Numbered from the stretch's first letter, positions 1-9,257 are shown. The stretch is DNA of 64,000 bases from Tenodera sinensis (GCA_030765045.1 CM060964.1:136066448-136130447), one strand, 5' to 3'. Made by a program: numbers and translations. Notes: generated from the letters alone by a model not told the origin.

Positions 1-166
1 TAACACCAAGCACAACGAGCACTACGTCGGTCCCATTCCCGATCAAAAGTATTTCTGTCCCGAAGGCATGTCGGTAGACCCGAAGAGCCTTCGAGCAGTG
101 GCACCACGAAAAGGCTGCCTCCGAGTACGTCGTCGACATGAAGGTGGAAATGGTGACGTATTGTAA

Positions 167-925
167 AATGGACTCTAAAACAATAACAAATCATTTCAAA
201 CAATCAAAATACAATAACATTTCTAAATAGGTTTATATAAAAAAGGAAAAAAAAATTAACAATTTATAATATAAAGGGGAAAAAACAATAAAATTAAAAC
301 AAATTTATCTCCTCAATACAACAAAATATAAATTTCATACACAACATCACTCACAACTACAAACTATTACTAAACAATAAACAAATATATAAAATTAAAT
401 TATTAATTATAATTATTACGTATAATTATAAATTATATTATTACTATTATTATTATTATCATTGTCATTGTCATTATATTATTACTATTATTATTATCAT
501 TGTCACTGTCACTTTCACTGTCACTGCCACTGCCACTGCCATTCCAATTACCATTACCATTACCATTACCATTGCCCGCCTCAGTAGCGTGATGGTTAGC
601 GTGTCTGCCTCACGTTCAAGAGGTCGCGAGTTCGAATCTCGCTCAGGGTAAGTTATCCGGGTAAGGTTTTTCCGAGGTTTTCCCTACCCTGAGAAGACGA
701 ATGTCGGGTAACTTAAAGCTCCATGGCCCTCGGGCTCATTTGAGGATCATTTCACCCATTTCATTTCATTCATTCGTCCGATATGACACAATGTTGGAGG
801 ACGTTAATTTAAAAAAAAAACCATTACCATTATTATTATTATCATCATCATTATTACCTATCATTATTATTACTTAAAAATTAATTAATTTAACATTATA
901 ATTATACCTATAACTAATACTTTTT
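167..925. repeat. AT-rich microsatellite-like insertion within the polymerase gene
   Basis: This block separates the exonuclease end of the polymerase from its downstream part. It is AT-rich with imperfect ATT, CATTGT and CATTAC repeats on both sides of a SINE. It also replaces some polymerase sequence expected between ExoIII and the HGCFYHG region, so it is an insertion with deletion rather than a clean intron. Confidence 0.6.
578..820 (+). mobile_element. SINE A (tRNA-headed), full-length copy
   Basis: The head has tRNA-like pol III boxes (A box near TAGCGTGATGGTTAG, B box near GAGTTCGAATCTC). The body contains GAAGACGAATGTCGGGTAAC and a tail ending GGAGGACGTTAATTT plus A-run. The copy sits inside a CCATTA microsatellite, which continues on both sides. 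At least four other copies or fragments lie in this window (16977, 24977, 31479, 51918). Confidence 0.85.
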
Positions 926-2606
926 ATAAATATATATAACAGAACACCGAACCGCGTACTTCTTCCACGGCTGCTTCTACCACGGCTACCGGCGATGCTT
1001 TCACAATCGCCACGCCCCCATATACAACACGGCCAACGAAACCATGGCCTCCAGGTTGGACAGCACAGACAAGGTCGCGACCAAGATCCGACGGGCCGGC
1101 TACGCCGTGGTGGAAATGTGGGAGTGGGAGTTCAGCGCCATGATGAAGGACGACCGCGAGCTCGAGCGCCACGCTAGACTTCCCGGTACCCGAACCCCTG
1201 AATCCCAGAGACGCCTTCTACGGAGGCCGCACCAACTGTACCAAGACGTACTGCGAGTCCGAGGGGGACAGGAAGATCTTCTATTACGACCTGTGCAGCC
1301 TGTACCCGTTCGTGAACAAGACCAAACCCTACCCCGTCGGCCACCCGAAGATCCACGTGGATAGCTTTCCGCACTTGGATGACGTGCGCGGCGGGCTCAT
1401 CAAGGCCGTGGTTCTACCGCCGCAACACCTGTACCACCCGGTGCTGCAGGCGCGCATCAACGGCAAGCTCTTGTTTCCGCTATTTCGCGCTTGTGCGGAG
1501 GCGGAGAACCAAGACGAGTGCGAACACCGAGAGTACGAGAGGGTCCTGAAGGGCACCTGGGTGGTCGACGAAGTCAAGGTAGCCCTCGAGGAGGGATACC
1601 GCCTCCTCCAGGTCCACGAGATCTGGGAGTACGACGTGGTGCAGTACGACCCGGCCACCGGAGCCAAGGGACTGTTCGAGGCCTACGTCGATCAGTTCCT
1701 GAAGATCAAGACGGAAGCCTCCGGATGGCCCTCAGGCTCCGGCACGCAGGACGCGAGAGAGCGGTACCTGAGGGAGTTCTCGGAACACGAAGGCGTCACC
1801 CTAGATCCCCACGCGATCGCACCGAACCCCGGTCGGCGCGAGCTCGCCAAGCTGATGCTCAACAGCTTCTGGGGCAAACTCGGGCAGAGAGACAACCTCC
1901 CCACGTGCGAGCTCGTCGAAAGGTACGATAGACTCCTGGAGCTGCTCAACGACCGGAGCGTCCAAGTGCAGATCTACGTGCCCGTCACCGACGACGTCAT
2001 GTACGTGGTGTGGAGGTACTGCGAGCAGAGTCCCAAGGTGAACCCCACCACCAACGTCGTGATAGCGGCTTACACCACGGCCCACGCCCTCCTGGTGCTG
2101 TACTCTTACCTGAAGCGCCTCGACTCCGTCGTTGCCGCCGCCGCTCCGGGGGAGTAGGCACCATTCGTCGGACGCCTCCTGGGAGACATGACGGACGAGC
2201 TGGAGAAGTAAGGACGGTGCTCGTACATCTCCAGGTTTGCGTCGACGGGGCCGAAGAGCTACTGCATGGATATCCGGTCCCCGGAGACGGGTAAGACCTT
2301 CTCGGTGTGCAAGGTCAAGGGCATTACATTGAATTCGGGCAACTTGCAGCTGGTGAACGCCGAGGTGATTCGGAACACGGTGCTCCGGGACCCCGACAGG
2401 ACGGTCACGTTGACGGGCACCCAGATATCGAGGAAACCGTCGTGGACGGTGGTGACCGAACCCTGCGTTAAGACTTTCCGCATGCTGGTGACCAAGCGAG
2501 TGCCGGCCGAGCGCTTCGACTCTTACCCTTTCGGTTACAAAAGGGTACGGGATAAATAGAGACAGCCGGTGCGCCTGCGGGGTCAGTTCGAACCAAGACC
2601 CTCACG

Positions 2607-3245
2607 ATGCGGCGACGACCGACTGACTTGAGAGGGTTTAATTTTCCCAGCACGATGCTGGTGGCGGGGCCGTCGCGATGCGGAAAATCGACCTTCGTGA
2701 AAAACCTCATACGTCACGCCGACCGCATGTTCGACATGCGCCCGAAGAGGGTGCTGTGGTGCCACCCGCCGGAGTACTCGCAGAGGCTCGAAGACTTGCC
2801 TCAGAAGTGCGAGGCCCACCGGGCATTCCCCAACTGGAGGATGTGGGAGAGAACTTTCTGGTCATCTTGGACGACCTGATGGCGGAGGGCGGCGGAACGA
2901 ACGTGTCCAATTTTTTCACCACTCTCATCACAAGCGCTTCGGAATCGTGTACATTCTGCAAAATGTGTTTCCGCAAGGGCAGAAATATAGGAAAATATCT
3001 CTGAATGCAAACTACATCGTGGTCTTAAAGAATAACAGAGACAAAATGCAGATAGAAAGACTGGGCCAGCAGATCGAACCCAGGAACTCTAGGTTTCTGC
3101 TGGAGGCTTTCGAAAAGGCTACCCAACACCCACACGGATATCTGCTGCTGGATTGCAGGCAATACTCACCCGACCGATACAGGTATCGAACCGGCGTCCT
3201 TCCGGACGAAACGCTCTCTTATTTCATACCCAACCAAGACTGTTG
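2607..3245 (+). pseudogene. Polinton genome-packaging ATPase (FtsK/HerA, A32-like), frameshifted
   Basis: ATPase that would pump DNA into a capsid. It starts at the ATG at 2607. A Walker A motif, GPSRCGKST, lies about residues 21-29, and the Walker B region LVILDD is encoded near 2858-2875 but in a different frame. A second shift near 2915-2950 enters the frame starting YILQNVFPQGQKYRKISLNA, which runs to the TGA at 3243-3245. The whole spans about 210 codons, close to the usual length. It follows the polymerase by about 50 bp on the same strand. With two frameshifts it cannot encode an intact enzyme. The family call rests on the Walker motifs, the QNVFPQG segment and the neighbours. Confidence 0.8.
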
Positions 3246-3270
3246 ATCAAAAAAAATTTTTTTTTTCTTC

Positions 3271-3310
3271 GCTATATATAGCGGGTGTTTCTGGACTCCA
3301 CATGCATTCG
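3271..3310 (+). promoter_or_regulatory. TATA-box promoter for the small basic protein gene
   Basis: A TATATATA box within a short palindrome (GCTATATATAGC) lies about 100 bp upstream of the ATG at 3375, in the 130-bp gap after the ATPase. Its position fits an eukaryotic pol II promoter with a start site around 3300-3310. No mapped start site supports it. Confidence 0.4.
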
Positions 3311-3374
3311 TAGGTTGTTTTGACACGTTAAATAAGACGCATTGGACAACGCGAGCCTCATTCCCCGTGCCGTC

Positions 3375-3593
3375 ATGGTTAGAGGCAGATTGAGCATTGC
3401 CAAATTGAACAGTCCGCTCGTAGCGAGACAGCACGGATATTTGACGGCCTTAGCCAGGGCGAAGGCGCCTCAGCGCAAAAAATTGTTTAAAAATGCCGAC
3501 GGAGATCTGATAAAGGCCATTTACGAATGCATGCTCAACGTGTGCAGAGGTCACGTGCAACTTCCACAGAAGTGCCTAAATCGCTTGAAGTAA
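3375..3593 (+). CDS. Small basic Polinton protein, function not recognised
   Basis: A 72-codon reading frame from the ATG at 3375 to the TAA at 3591-3593. It begins MVRGRLSIAKLNSP, is rich in Lys, Arg and Leu, and contains ALARAKAPQRKKLF and IKAIYECMLNVC segments. It lies between the packaging ATPase and another basic protein, where Polintons often carry small virion-type genes. Sequence just after the stop (3610-3705) still looks coding in another frame (VPLKKKKKILIQKGGF then Pro/Gly-rich), so the ancestral protein was probably longer and the stop follows a frameshift. I do not know its role; a virion or DNA-condensing protein is possible from composition and position only. Confidence 0.5.
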   Translation: MVRGRLSIAKLNSPLVARQHGYLTALARAKAPQRKKLFKNADGDLIKAIYECMLNVCRGHVQLPQKCLNRLK

Positions 3594-3729
3594 GGCGTCT
3601 TGGAGGAAGTTGGTAGATAAGCGGGTTCCCTTAAAGAAAAAGAAGAAAATATTGATTCAAAAAGGAGGTTTTCTACCGGCTCCCCGTATTAGCTTCGCTG
3701 GGTAGCGCTCTCGTGCCCAAATTTGCAGG

Positions 3730-4119
3730 ATGAAGTACGGGAGACAGGTCGTGGTGGCCGCCCCGTTGCCGAAAACCGCGGAAAAGCTTCACGCCATAGA
3801 CAAGAGCATTTCTAGTCTAGCTAAATAAATAGAGAACATACAGCGAGCCAAAAAACTGTCTGCCGACGAAAAGTGGCGTCTGGTAAAATATAAATTGGAT
3901 AAGTATCTGGATCTGGTGTCACAAGTAAGACGACCCTTCCTTAGCAATCACGACGACGACGACGATGCTTACGAGGACGTGGACCGAGACGTGCGGGTGA
4001 AGCACGAGGTCGCTCCTAGGACGATCAAACGACACCCTCTATCCCCTCGCAAGAGAAAGAAGTCAAAGTCTCCCACCTCCACGTATCAATTGCGCCCCCG
4101 CCGTTGGAAGTCCCTGTAA
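3730..4119 (+). pseudogene. Acidic/basic Polinton protein upstream of integrase, with a premature stop
   Basis: A 130-codon frame beginning MKYGRQVVVAAPLPKTAEK at 3730 and ending with the TAA at 4117-4119. It has one in-frame TAA at codon 33 (3826-3828). The second half has an Asp run (DDDDDAYEDVDRD) followed by a strongly basic, Ser/Pro-rich tail ending LRPRRWKSL. The gene lies 13 bp before the integrase ATG. Function is not recognised. The single stop, the charged low-complexity layout and the position suggest a recently broken structural or DNA-binding protein of the element. Confidence 0.55.
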
Positions 4120-4132
4120 AAAAATCAAAGCG

Positions 4133-4712
4133 ATGAAGGAATGGACGGCGTTGAGGCGATTGTATGCCAAACCGGAACATTATGCCGGGCTGGGAACGGT
4201 GAAGTCCCTGCGAAAGGCCACCGGAGAGTCAAAGGCCAACATCGAGTGCTTGCTTCGAACCCAGGAAACTTATACTTTGCACAAGCCCGTGAAAAAGCGG
4301 TTTCCCACCAGATATTATCACGTGACCAATATGGACGATCTCTGGGAAGCCGATCTCAACGGCATGAGCAGCGTCAGAGAACATAACAAGCCGTATGCTT
4401 ACATTCTCACCGTCATCGACGTATTCTCCAAATACGGGTGGGCCGTTCCTCTGAAAACGAAACTTGGCGCCGAAGTGGCGGAGGCGTTTCGTTCCATATT
4501 TTCTCAGTGAGTTCCCAGGGTCCTACAGACGGACAAGGGAACCGAGTTCACCAACAAGACGTTTCGCGACTTTCTAAAAAAGCACAACGTGCAACATTAC
4601 ACCACCAAAAATAACGTGAAAGCCACCGTCGTGGAACGGTTTAACCGAACCCTGAAGACCAAGATGTGGAAATATTTCACTCTCAAAAACTCTTACAGGT
4701 ACGTGGAGGCCG
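4133..4712 (+). pseudogene. Polinton retroviral-type DDE integrase, one stop and truncated C-terminus
   Basis: Integrase of the rve superfamily, which would insert the element's linear DNA. It starts at the ATG at 4133. Catalytic acids are visible as D74 (WEADLNGM), D134 (LQTDKGTEF) and E168 (VVERFNRTLK), with 33 residues between the last two, slightly below the usual 35. There is one in-frame TGA at 4508-4510. After YFTLKNSYRYV the frame passes without a break into capsid protein sequence, so the C-terminal part of the integrase, where a chromodomain-like module is often found, has been deleted. All three acids survive, so the break is recent relative to the other genes. Confidence 0.85.
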
Positions 4713-5664
4713 GCTACCCCTACAGAACTTATTTCGAGACCCTTCTCAATTACTCCGAAGATGCCATGAACTCCAAGGTAGAATCTTCCCTGTGGAAGAA
4801 TGACACGGAGGGCATCATGGACTCTTTCATCGCCAATGCCGGGTTTCAGGGGCGTCACGGCTTCACCAAAGCCAGCAACGTCGTTCCACTCCTAGGCCCA
4901 CTTTTCAACGCCCTATTCAGACACGAGAAGCTCATGCTGAACAACGTCAGTATGACCATCAAGCTGACTCCTGCCTCGCCGCAATTCTATGTGTTTTCCA
5001 ACGTCTCCACCTTTAAGGGCTACGCCAAAATCCAGTCTGCTACCCTGCGTCTAAAAACAGTACGACCCTCGCCAACCATCAAGCTTGCGCACCAGGCCGT
5101 GCTGACCAAGAGCAATGCAAAGTATCACCTCAAGGATGTCAACTTTCACGCCCTCAGCATTCCAAAGGAATCCAGAGTGATGACGTTCAGCGACGTCTTC
5201 ATAGGGCAAATTCCCAGAGGGTGGTCCTGGCCATGGTCACCGACAAAGCTTATTCCGGCGATGTCACAAAAAACCCATACAATTTACAGCACTTCAACTT
5301 GAAACCCTTTCAGCTCTATGTCAACGGTCAACCCGTTGAACTCCAACCGCTCCAACCCGACTTTTCAAACGGCCACTATCTGCGATGCTTTCAGACCCTG
5401 CAGGACGGCCTAGGAATTCATTGCAAAGATGAAGGGCATTCCATCTCCAGACAACCATACCCCGCAGGATATACGGTAATGGCCTTCGATCTAACGGCCG
5501 ACATGAGCGCCAACGAATATCACATCTCGGGGCAGCGCCACGGTACCGTCTCTATAAGCATCGGTTTTGCCAAGACCTTGACAGAACCGCTTATACTTTT
5601 GGTGCTGGCGGAAATTCACCGCACTCTCGAAATAGACGCCAACCGCTCCATTTTGGTATCATGA
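4713..5664 (+). pseudogene. Polinton capsid protein (F54H12.2-like, candidate major capsid), 5' truncated and frameshifted
   Basis: Capsid protein of the type named after C. elegans F54H12.2, proposed to have a double jelly-roll fold. Visible segments in order are YPYRTYFETLLNYSEDA (from about 4719), VIF-type beta segments, PSPTIKLAHQAVL, YHLKDVNFHALSIP, then after a frameshift at about 5215-5225 NPYNLQHFNLKPFQLYVNG, LQPDFSNGHY and AGYTVMAFDLTADM. The frame stops at a TGA at 5662-5664 that overlaps the protease ATG (ATGA). Its N-terminus was lost when a deletion joined it in frame to the integrase. Whether this is the major or minor capsid protein is from memory of the family and is not certain. 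Confidence 0.75.
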
Positions 5665-6186
5665 ACACCTTTGAAATACAACAATTTTTATCGATATGCC
5701 CCTACACGAGTCCTCACTTTTCGGGCTTCTATACCTCCGAAAAGCTTCCAAAACTTCATACCATTAGAAGACTCCCCTTGGCTCTAGTCGCCAACACGGA
5801 TCCCAGCACGAAACCGGGCAAGCACTGGGTTTGCATCTTTGTCGAAAAGAACGGTCAGGGAGAATATTTTTACAGTTATGGAATAGGCCCCATCTCGCCC
5901 CATTTTCTTCAATTTCTGAATAACCTCTGCGGTCCCCGATGGTCCACTAACTCCAGAAGGCTGCAAGGTCATGAGAGCACCACCTGCGGTCATTACGTCA
6001 TCGACTACCTCTCCCACCGCTGTTCCGGTCTTCCTAAGGTTAAATTCTTTTCCACATTTCTCGTCAGCAATTTCGCCCATAACGATGACGTCATTCTCAA
6101 AACTTACAAACGCGTATGCCAAGCAAAGTGCTCTAACGCTCAACAGTCCTGCCAACCTCTGCAGGTAAGAAGCTGCCGCATTGTAA
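5661..6186 (+). pseudogene. Polinton adenain-like cysteine protease with altered active site
   Basis: Maturation protease of the adenovirus-protease/Ulp1 clan, starting at the ATG at 5661. Active-site elements: H55 in GKHWVCIF, Q102 in LQGHESTTCG and C109 in TTCGHYVIDYL. The acidic residue expected after the EYF strand is replaced by Tyr (EYFYSYG, residue 71). Homology ends around residue 150-175 (ILKTYKRVCQ), but no stop follows, and the frame stays open to 6554, running through the next gene's promoter. Loss of both the stop and the catalytic acid indicates it is non-functional. Its start overlaps the capsid stop by four bases. Confidence 0.8.
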
Positions 6187-6268
6187 CGCCCATACATCGC
6201 GACTTGCTATTCGCATGTACCATCACCATCTCTCTCTTGTCTGTGCCTTCAGAACACGCTTCCGTTGC

Positions 6269-6306
6269 TATAAAACCCTCAGTCGCACCGTCCGTCGCAG
6301 TCAGTC
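6269..6306 (+). promoter_or_regulatory. TATA box and initiator for the following gene
   Basis: TATAAAA at 6269-6275 is followed at 6301-6306 by TCAGTC, the arthropod initiator consensus, and the ATG comes immediately after at 6307. The TATA-to-initiator spacing (about 34 bp to the A) is close to normal. If used, the 5' leader would be only about 4 nt; initiation a little upstream is also possible. Confidence 0.5.
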
Positions 6307-6422
6307 ATGGAGAACGCGCAGGGAGGCACGCCAACCAGGTGAGTGCTCAACCGACTTTTTCTTTCTTTTTTTTTCCATTTGGTTTCTCTCTGTCGTTTGA
6401 CATGCATTCGAAACGGTTCATT

Positions 6423-6475
<53 letters not shown>

Positions 6476-7186
6476 TCAGTGCAAACAACGACAAGTGCCG
6501 TGCAAAAAGGAAACTTCGTATCCCCGATGCCGACGTTACGCAACTCGTGATTAGCGTTAGTCCCGCTCCAACAGAACAAGAAGAGGTTAGCTACCAACCC
6601 AACAACGTAGTGGGACCTCTGTCGGACATATACTTCCTAAATCCAAAACAGAGCAAATTCGTGTGTGGGTTTTTCGCCCGTGTCGCCACACCAGCTGGTG
6701 GTCACCATTGCAAAGTGCGGGCAGCGCAACACAGTGGTCCTGGGTTCGATACAGTGGCAAAATCTCGTCGATATTAAGGCTATCATTCAACGTCGTTTTG
6801 AATCCGGACAGGGCCCTCTCCAATCCTACCAACTCAGCAACGGCGTCCTCGTTCTCATCAAAAATGTATTTGGAAAGCTAAAGATCGTCCTCAAAGATCT
6901 GCAAGGGGTCACCGTCACGATCAATTACCAAGAGTGGATCGTGCTGGATAGTCTGCAGCGAATTATCACAGACATTCTCTATCACAAAAAGAAAGAGGAG
7001 GCCGACGTTCAAAATCAGATAATGGCATACCGCAAGTACATGCTTCACCATCATGCCGCCGGTGTGCCCTTCGACAACATGAATTTCACGCAGTTCACCA
7101 AATATATACGCTCTGCTAATTTCAGAACTTTCCTGGAGGCAGAGCATTATCTCAAGTCTGATTTTGCGCAAAGCATCCAGCGATGA
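6307..7186 (+). pseudogene. Spliced Polinton-associated gene of unknown function
   Basis: Exon 1 (6307-6338) encodes MENAQGGTPT and ends AG|GTGAGT. The intron, 6339-6479, is CT-rich and ends TTGTTTCAG. Exon 2 continues in frame with S-ANNDKCRAKRKLRIPDADV. A frameshift around 6655-6670 leads to the frame QLVVTIAKCGQRNTVVLG, which runs to the stop at 7186. The protein has two similar stretches of beta-strand-like sequence followed by an aromatic/leucine motif (VVLGSIQWQNLVDIK and VTINYQEWIVLDSLQRI), faintly like the PC4 ssDNA-binding fold. No family is recognised with confidence. It lies just after the protease on the same strand, so it probably belongs to the Polinton cargo. Confidence 0.5.
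6424..6470 (+). repeat. (CT)n microsatellite in the intron's polypyrimidine tract
   Basis: About 22 uninterrupted CT units directly upstream of the TTGTTTCAG acceptor. The tract doubles as the polypyrimidine tract of the small intron. Confidence 0.9.
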
Positions 7187-7530
7187 AGACAACGAGGACC
7201 AGTGGTTCAAATTCGTTCCCACAACGGGCCTATACATCATTTTCTACGAGCAACAATACATCTCGACAGACAAAATGCAGAAACCAAGAGCGGATGCTTA
7301 ACGGCGGCCGACCTATATTAGGGAGATCACATTCTCGGAGATTGAATTTTTGGCGTCTGTCAAGACGTAGTTCTCGTTCAAAATCCAGTGGCTCAAGGTC
7401 CACCATTCAGATTACTTTATTCAAAAAGCAACGGTTGGTGGTAAAATCTCAACGGTTTTTTCCTGTGCCACAACGTCACTTCCGACGGATGTGATATCGC
7501 AATCTCCTCCCCCTCCCCTCCCCCAACCCG
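7187..7530 (+). pseudogene. Decayed coding sequence following the spliced gene
   Basis: Shifted frames read DNEDQWFKFVPTTGLYIIFYEQQ, then YIREITFSEIEFLASVK, then FSFKIQWLKVHHSDYFIQK, with stops between. The second piece resembles the aromatic/leucine motif seen twice in the preceding gene, so this may be a third module of the same protein now out of frame. A C-rich tract (CCCCTCCCC type) follows at 7503-7550. No function assigned. Confidence 0.35.
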
Positions 7531-7831
7531 ACCCCTCCCCTCCACCCACCAACGGATGTGTGTGTTATCGAAAACTCAGCGCTTCCCCGCCGAATGCCTC
7601 TATCTACATATACGGTTCATTTTGCCTTCAGTTGGTGACGAGCTCTCGTGGAGGAACGACCGGCGAACCGAGCAAGACCCACCATTGCTCCTCCTGCTTT
7701 CACCCCTTGTGCAGCTGCAATCTCCGTCTTCGTCTCACGCACTTGTGCTCCAGGTGTCAACTTGGACTATGCAAAGATCTCGCCGAATTCAACGCGCAAA
7801 TCCAACAGTTTCTCCGCAAGTACCGCAGCAG

Positions 7832-8410
7832 ATGCTCCACACCAACTACACCTGCTACTCCGTCCTCCTAAAGTTTCTGGAAAACGGACGACGCATCGAG
7901 GTGCTACTGCCCAAGGAACGACAAGTGTTGCTGCAGAACGGCAATATCATATTTCCTCGTGACCCTCCAGCAAACGTCGACCTCGTTTGGAACCAACTTT
8001 CTATTGCCGACCAGCAGGCTTGTGCTCCTTTTCGAAGGTGCAGACAACATAACAACTTACCCTCACAAAACACTCACATCGACGGCCCTACACCGTTTGT
8101 CAAAAACTGCCATCTGTGCCAACATGTCCATGGAAGCTCTTAACGAGCTAGAAGAACTATCACACAGTGCAGACACTCAAAGAGTATCTTCGCTTCAACA
8201 GAACGTACCGTATCGCGTCGTCGCCGTTAAAACCCTCGACACCATTCATGGGACCAAACTCGACCCCAAACTAGACAACGACACCGAAGTGTTCCTACCA
8301 ACCAGATTCGCCAAGGCCTCTACCGAACTCATCAGCAAACTCAACTCAATATCATTCTGCATCATCTACGGAGGCGAAGAAAAACTTCGAAGCGGCTTCA
8401 AAAGGTAAAT
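7832..8410 (+). pseudogene. Two adjoining small Polinton-associated proteins, frameshifted, function unknown
   Basis: From the ATG at 7832 the frame reads MLHTNYTCYSVLLKFLENG, then IEVLLPKERQVLLQ and DLVWNQLSIADQQA. Near 8030 coding potential moves to another frame reading LFEGADNITTYPHKTLT. In that frame an ATG at 8124 begins MSMEALNELEELSHSADTQ and continues with VPYRVVAVKTLDTIHG and DTEVFLPTRFAKA to the TAA at 8406-8408. The second protein has alternating beta-type segments and is compatible with a small nucleic-acid-binding protein, but this is a guess. I recognise neither with certainty. They lie between the spliced gene and the two overlapping ORFs at 8441-8966. Confidence 0.4.
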
Positions 8411-8440
8411 CGTCAAGTTTACCCCTTATACCAAAAAATA

Positions 8441-8635
8441 ATGTCCTGTGAAACAGATCCTTTCAACGTGGGAAACAATCTCACCATCAAACTCCTATTC
8501 ACCGCTCAACTCTCTAGCAAAGGAAATCTTCCCTCTCCCGTACGCATTCTACCCTCCTACACCACCATCTTCGCGAACGTCAAAATCGTCTCCGTAAAAC
8601 TAGACATCCAAGATGCCGACGTCCTCCACACCTAA
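8441..8635 (+). CDS. Small ORF of unknown function, first of an overlapping pair
   Basis: A 64-codon frame beginning MSCETDPFNVGNNLTIKLLF and ending in LDIQDADVLHT. It overlaps the next ORF by 23 nt in a different frame. Beta-rich composition (alternating hydrophobic residues) with no recognised domain. The overlap could be a real gene junction or the trace of a frameshift in a single longer gene. Confidence 0.35.
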   Translation: MSCETDPFNVGNNLTIKLLFTAQLSSKGNLPSPVRILPSYTTIFANVKIVSVKLDIQDADVLHT

Positions 8636-8966
8636 TATCTACCTGTCAAAACTCAACATCGTCAACAAAAAGCTCGCTGCACCATATTCCTCGGGAACAG
8701 CCAAAAACCCTACTATATCCAACAGAGGAACGAACTCAGGATGCCATAACAACGACGTCGTCATACCCATCTACATACCAACCTTCAACCAGGAACTTCC
8801 GCAAAACTTTTCTCACCTAATGCTCTCCTGCGTCACAGAACCCCTCTACGACTCATCAACGTTTCATAGCATCATCAGTAGCAGCGAGCACGAAGACATC
8901 CAACCAACTTCGAATCTCCAGTGCACCACGCAGTTCAAAATTATTCTAGTGAGACAAACGCATTAA
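8613..8966 (+). CDS. ORF of unknown function, second of an overlapping pair
   Basis: A 117-codon frame from the ATG at 8613 (MPTSSTPNIYLSKLNIVNKK) to the TAA at 8964-8966 (KIILVRQTH end). It is rich in Ser, Asn and Thr and contains VVIPIYIPTFNQELPQNF. It reads as ordinary protein with no stop for over 350 bp in otherwise AT-rich DNA. As the last gene of the Polinton block, it could be a minor virion protein; that is inference from position. Confidence 0.4.
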   Translation: MPTSSTPNIYLSKLNIVNKKLAAPYSSGTAKNPTISNRGTNSGCHNNDVVIPIYIPTFNQELPQNFSHLMLSCVTEPLYDSSTFHSIISSSEHEDIQPTSNLQCTTQFKIILVRQTH

Positions 8967-9257
8967 GAACTTTAGTGCATTAAAATGTGCTCGTTTAACT
9001 TATAAAATATATTTGTTCTGTATTTTTGTTTCCACTAAAAAAAGCCTTTGTATGTTAATCTATTTCGCAATTTATCATTCACTACTTTTTCTTTTTAGCT
9101 GGTAAGAAAAAATACTCTTTTCACTATGTTAATCCATAACGCAATTCATTATTCCTGCCTTTTTTTAGCTTTGTAAACAAATATTTGTTTCTGTGTTCAA
9201 CAATAATTTTGTAATGTTCAATGTATCTTCTCAATAAATAAATAAAACAAATAAATA
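8967..9257 (+). other. 3' flank of the Polinton gene block with duplicated segment and polyadenylation signals
   Basis: AT-rich DNA holding two imperfect direct copies of a roughly 75-bp unit (TATGTTAATC..CGCAATT.AT.ATTC, starting about 9051 and 9125) and overlapping AATAAA signals at about 9234-9256. No Polinton terminal inverted repeat can be confirmed because the left end lies outside the window. Confidence 0.5.

Larger units (their letters stand above)
1..2559 (+). pseudogene. Polinton protein-primed family-B DNA polymerase, broken and partial
   Basis: Replicative polymerase of a Polinton/Maverick. The 5' part is beyond the window. Positions 2-166 encode exonuclease-domain sequence ending in an ExoIII-like YCKMD motif, with a frameshift near 85-90. 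About 760 bp of AT-rich DNA plus a SINE then replaces part of the gene. From 926 the protein resumes with HGCFYHG and GYAVVEMWEWEF; a frameshift near 1180 leads to the frame carrying motif A (DLCSLYP, about 1289) and motif B (KLMLNSFWGKLGQ, about 1849). The expected motif C (YxDTDS) is absent: the frame ends at a TAG at 2155 and homology resumes as PFVGRLLGDMTDEL, with another stop near 2208, through to a TAA near 2557. The coding part is clearly more GC-rich than its flanks. Family assignment is firm; it cannot make an active polymerase. Confidence 0.85.

Noticed and set aside
167..925. Intron in the Polinton polymerase
   Set aside because: An AACAG precedes the resumed coding sequence, but there is no proper donor, polymerase sequence is missing across it, and it contains microsatellite and SINE.
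7491..7871. Cys-rich frame (CSSCFHPLCSC, HLCSRCQLGLC) as a zinc-finger protein
   Set aside because: Overlaps other frames of the degraded block, starts in a C-rich simple tract and lacks regular Cys spacing.
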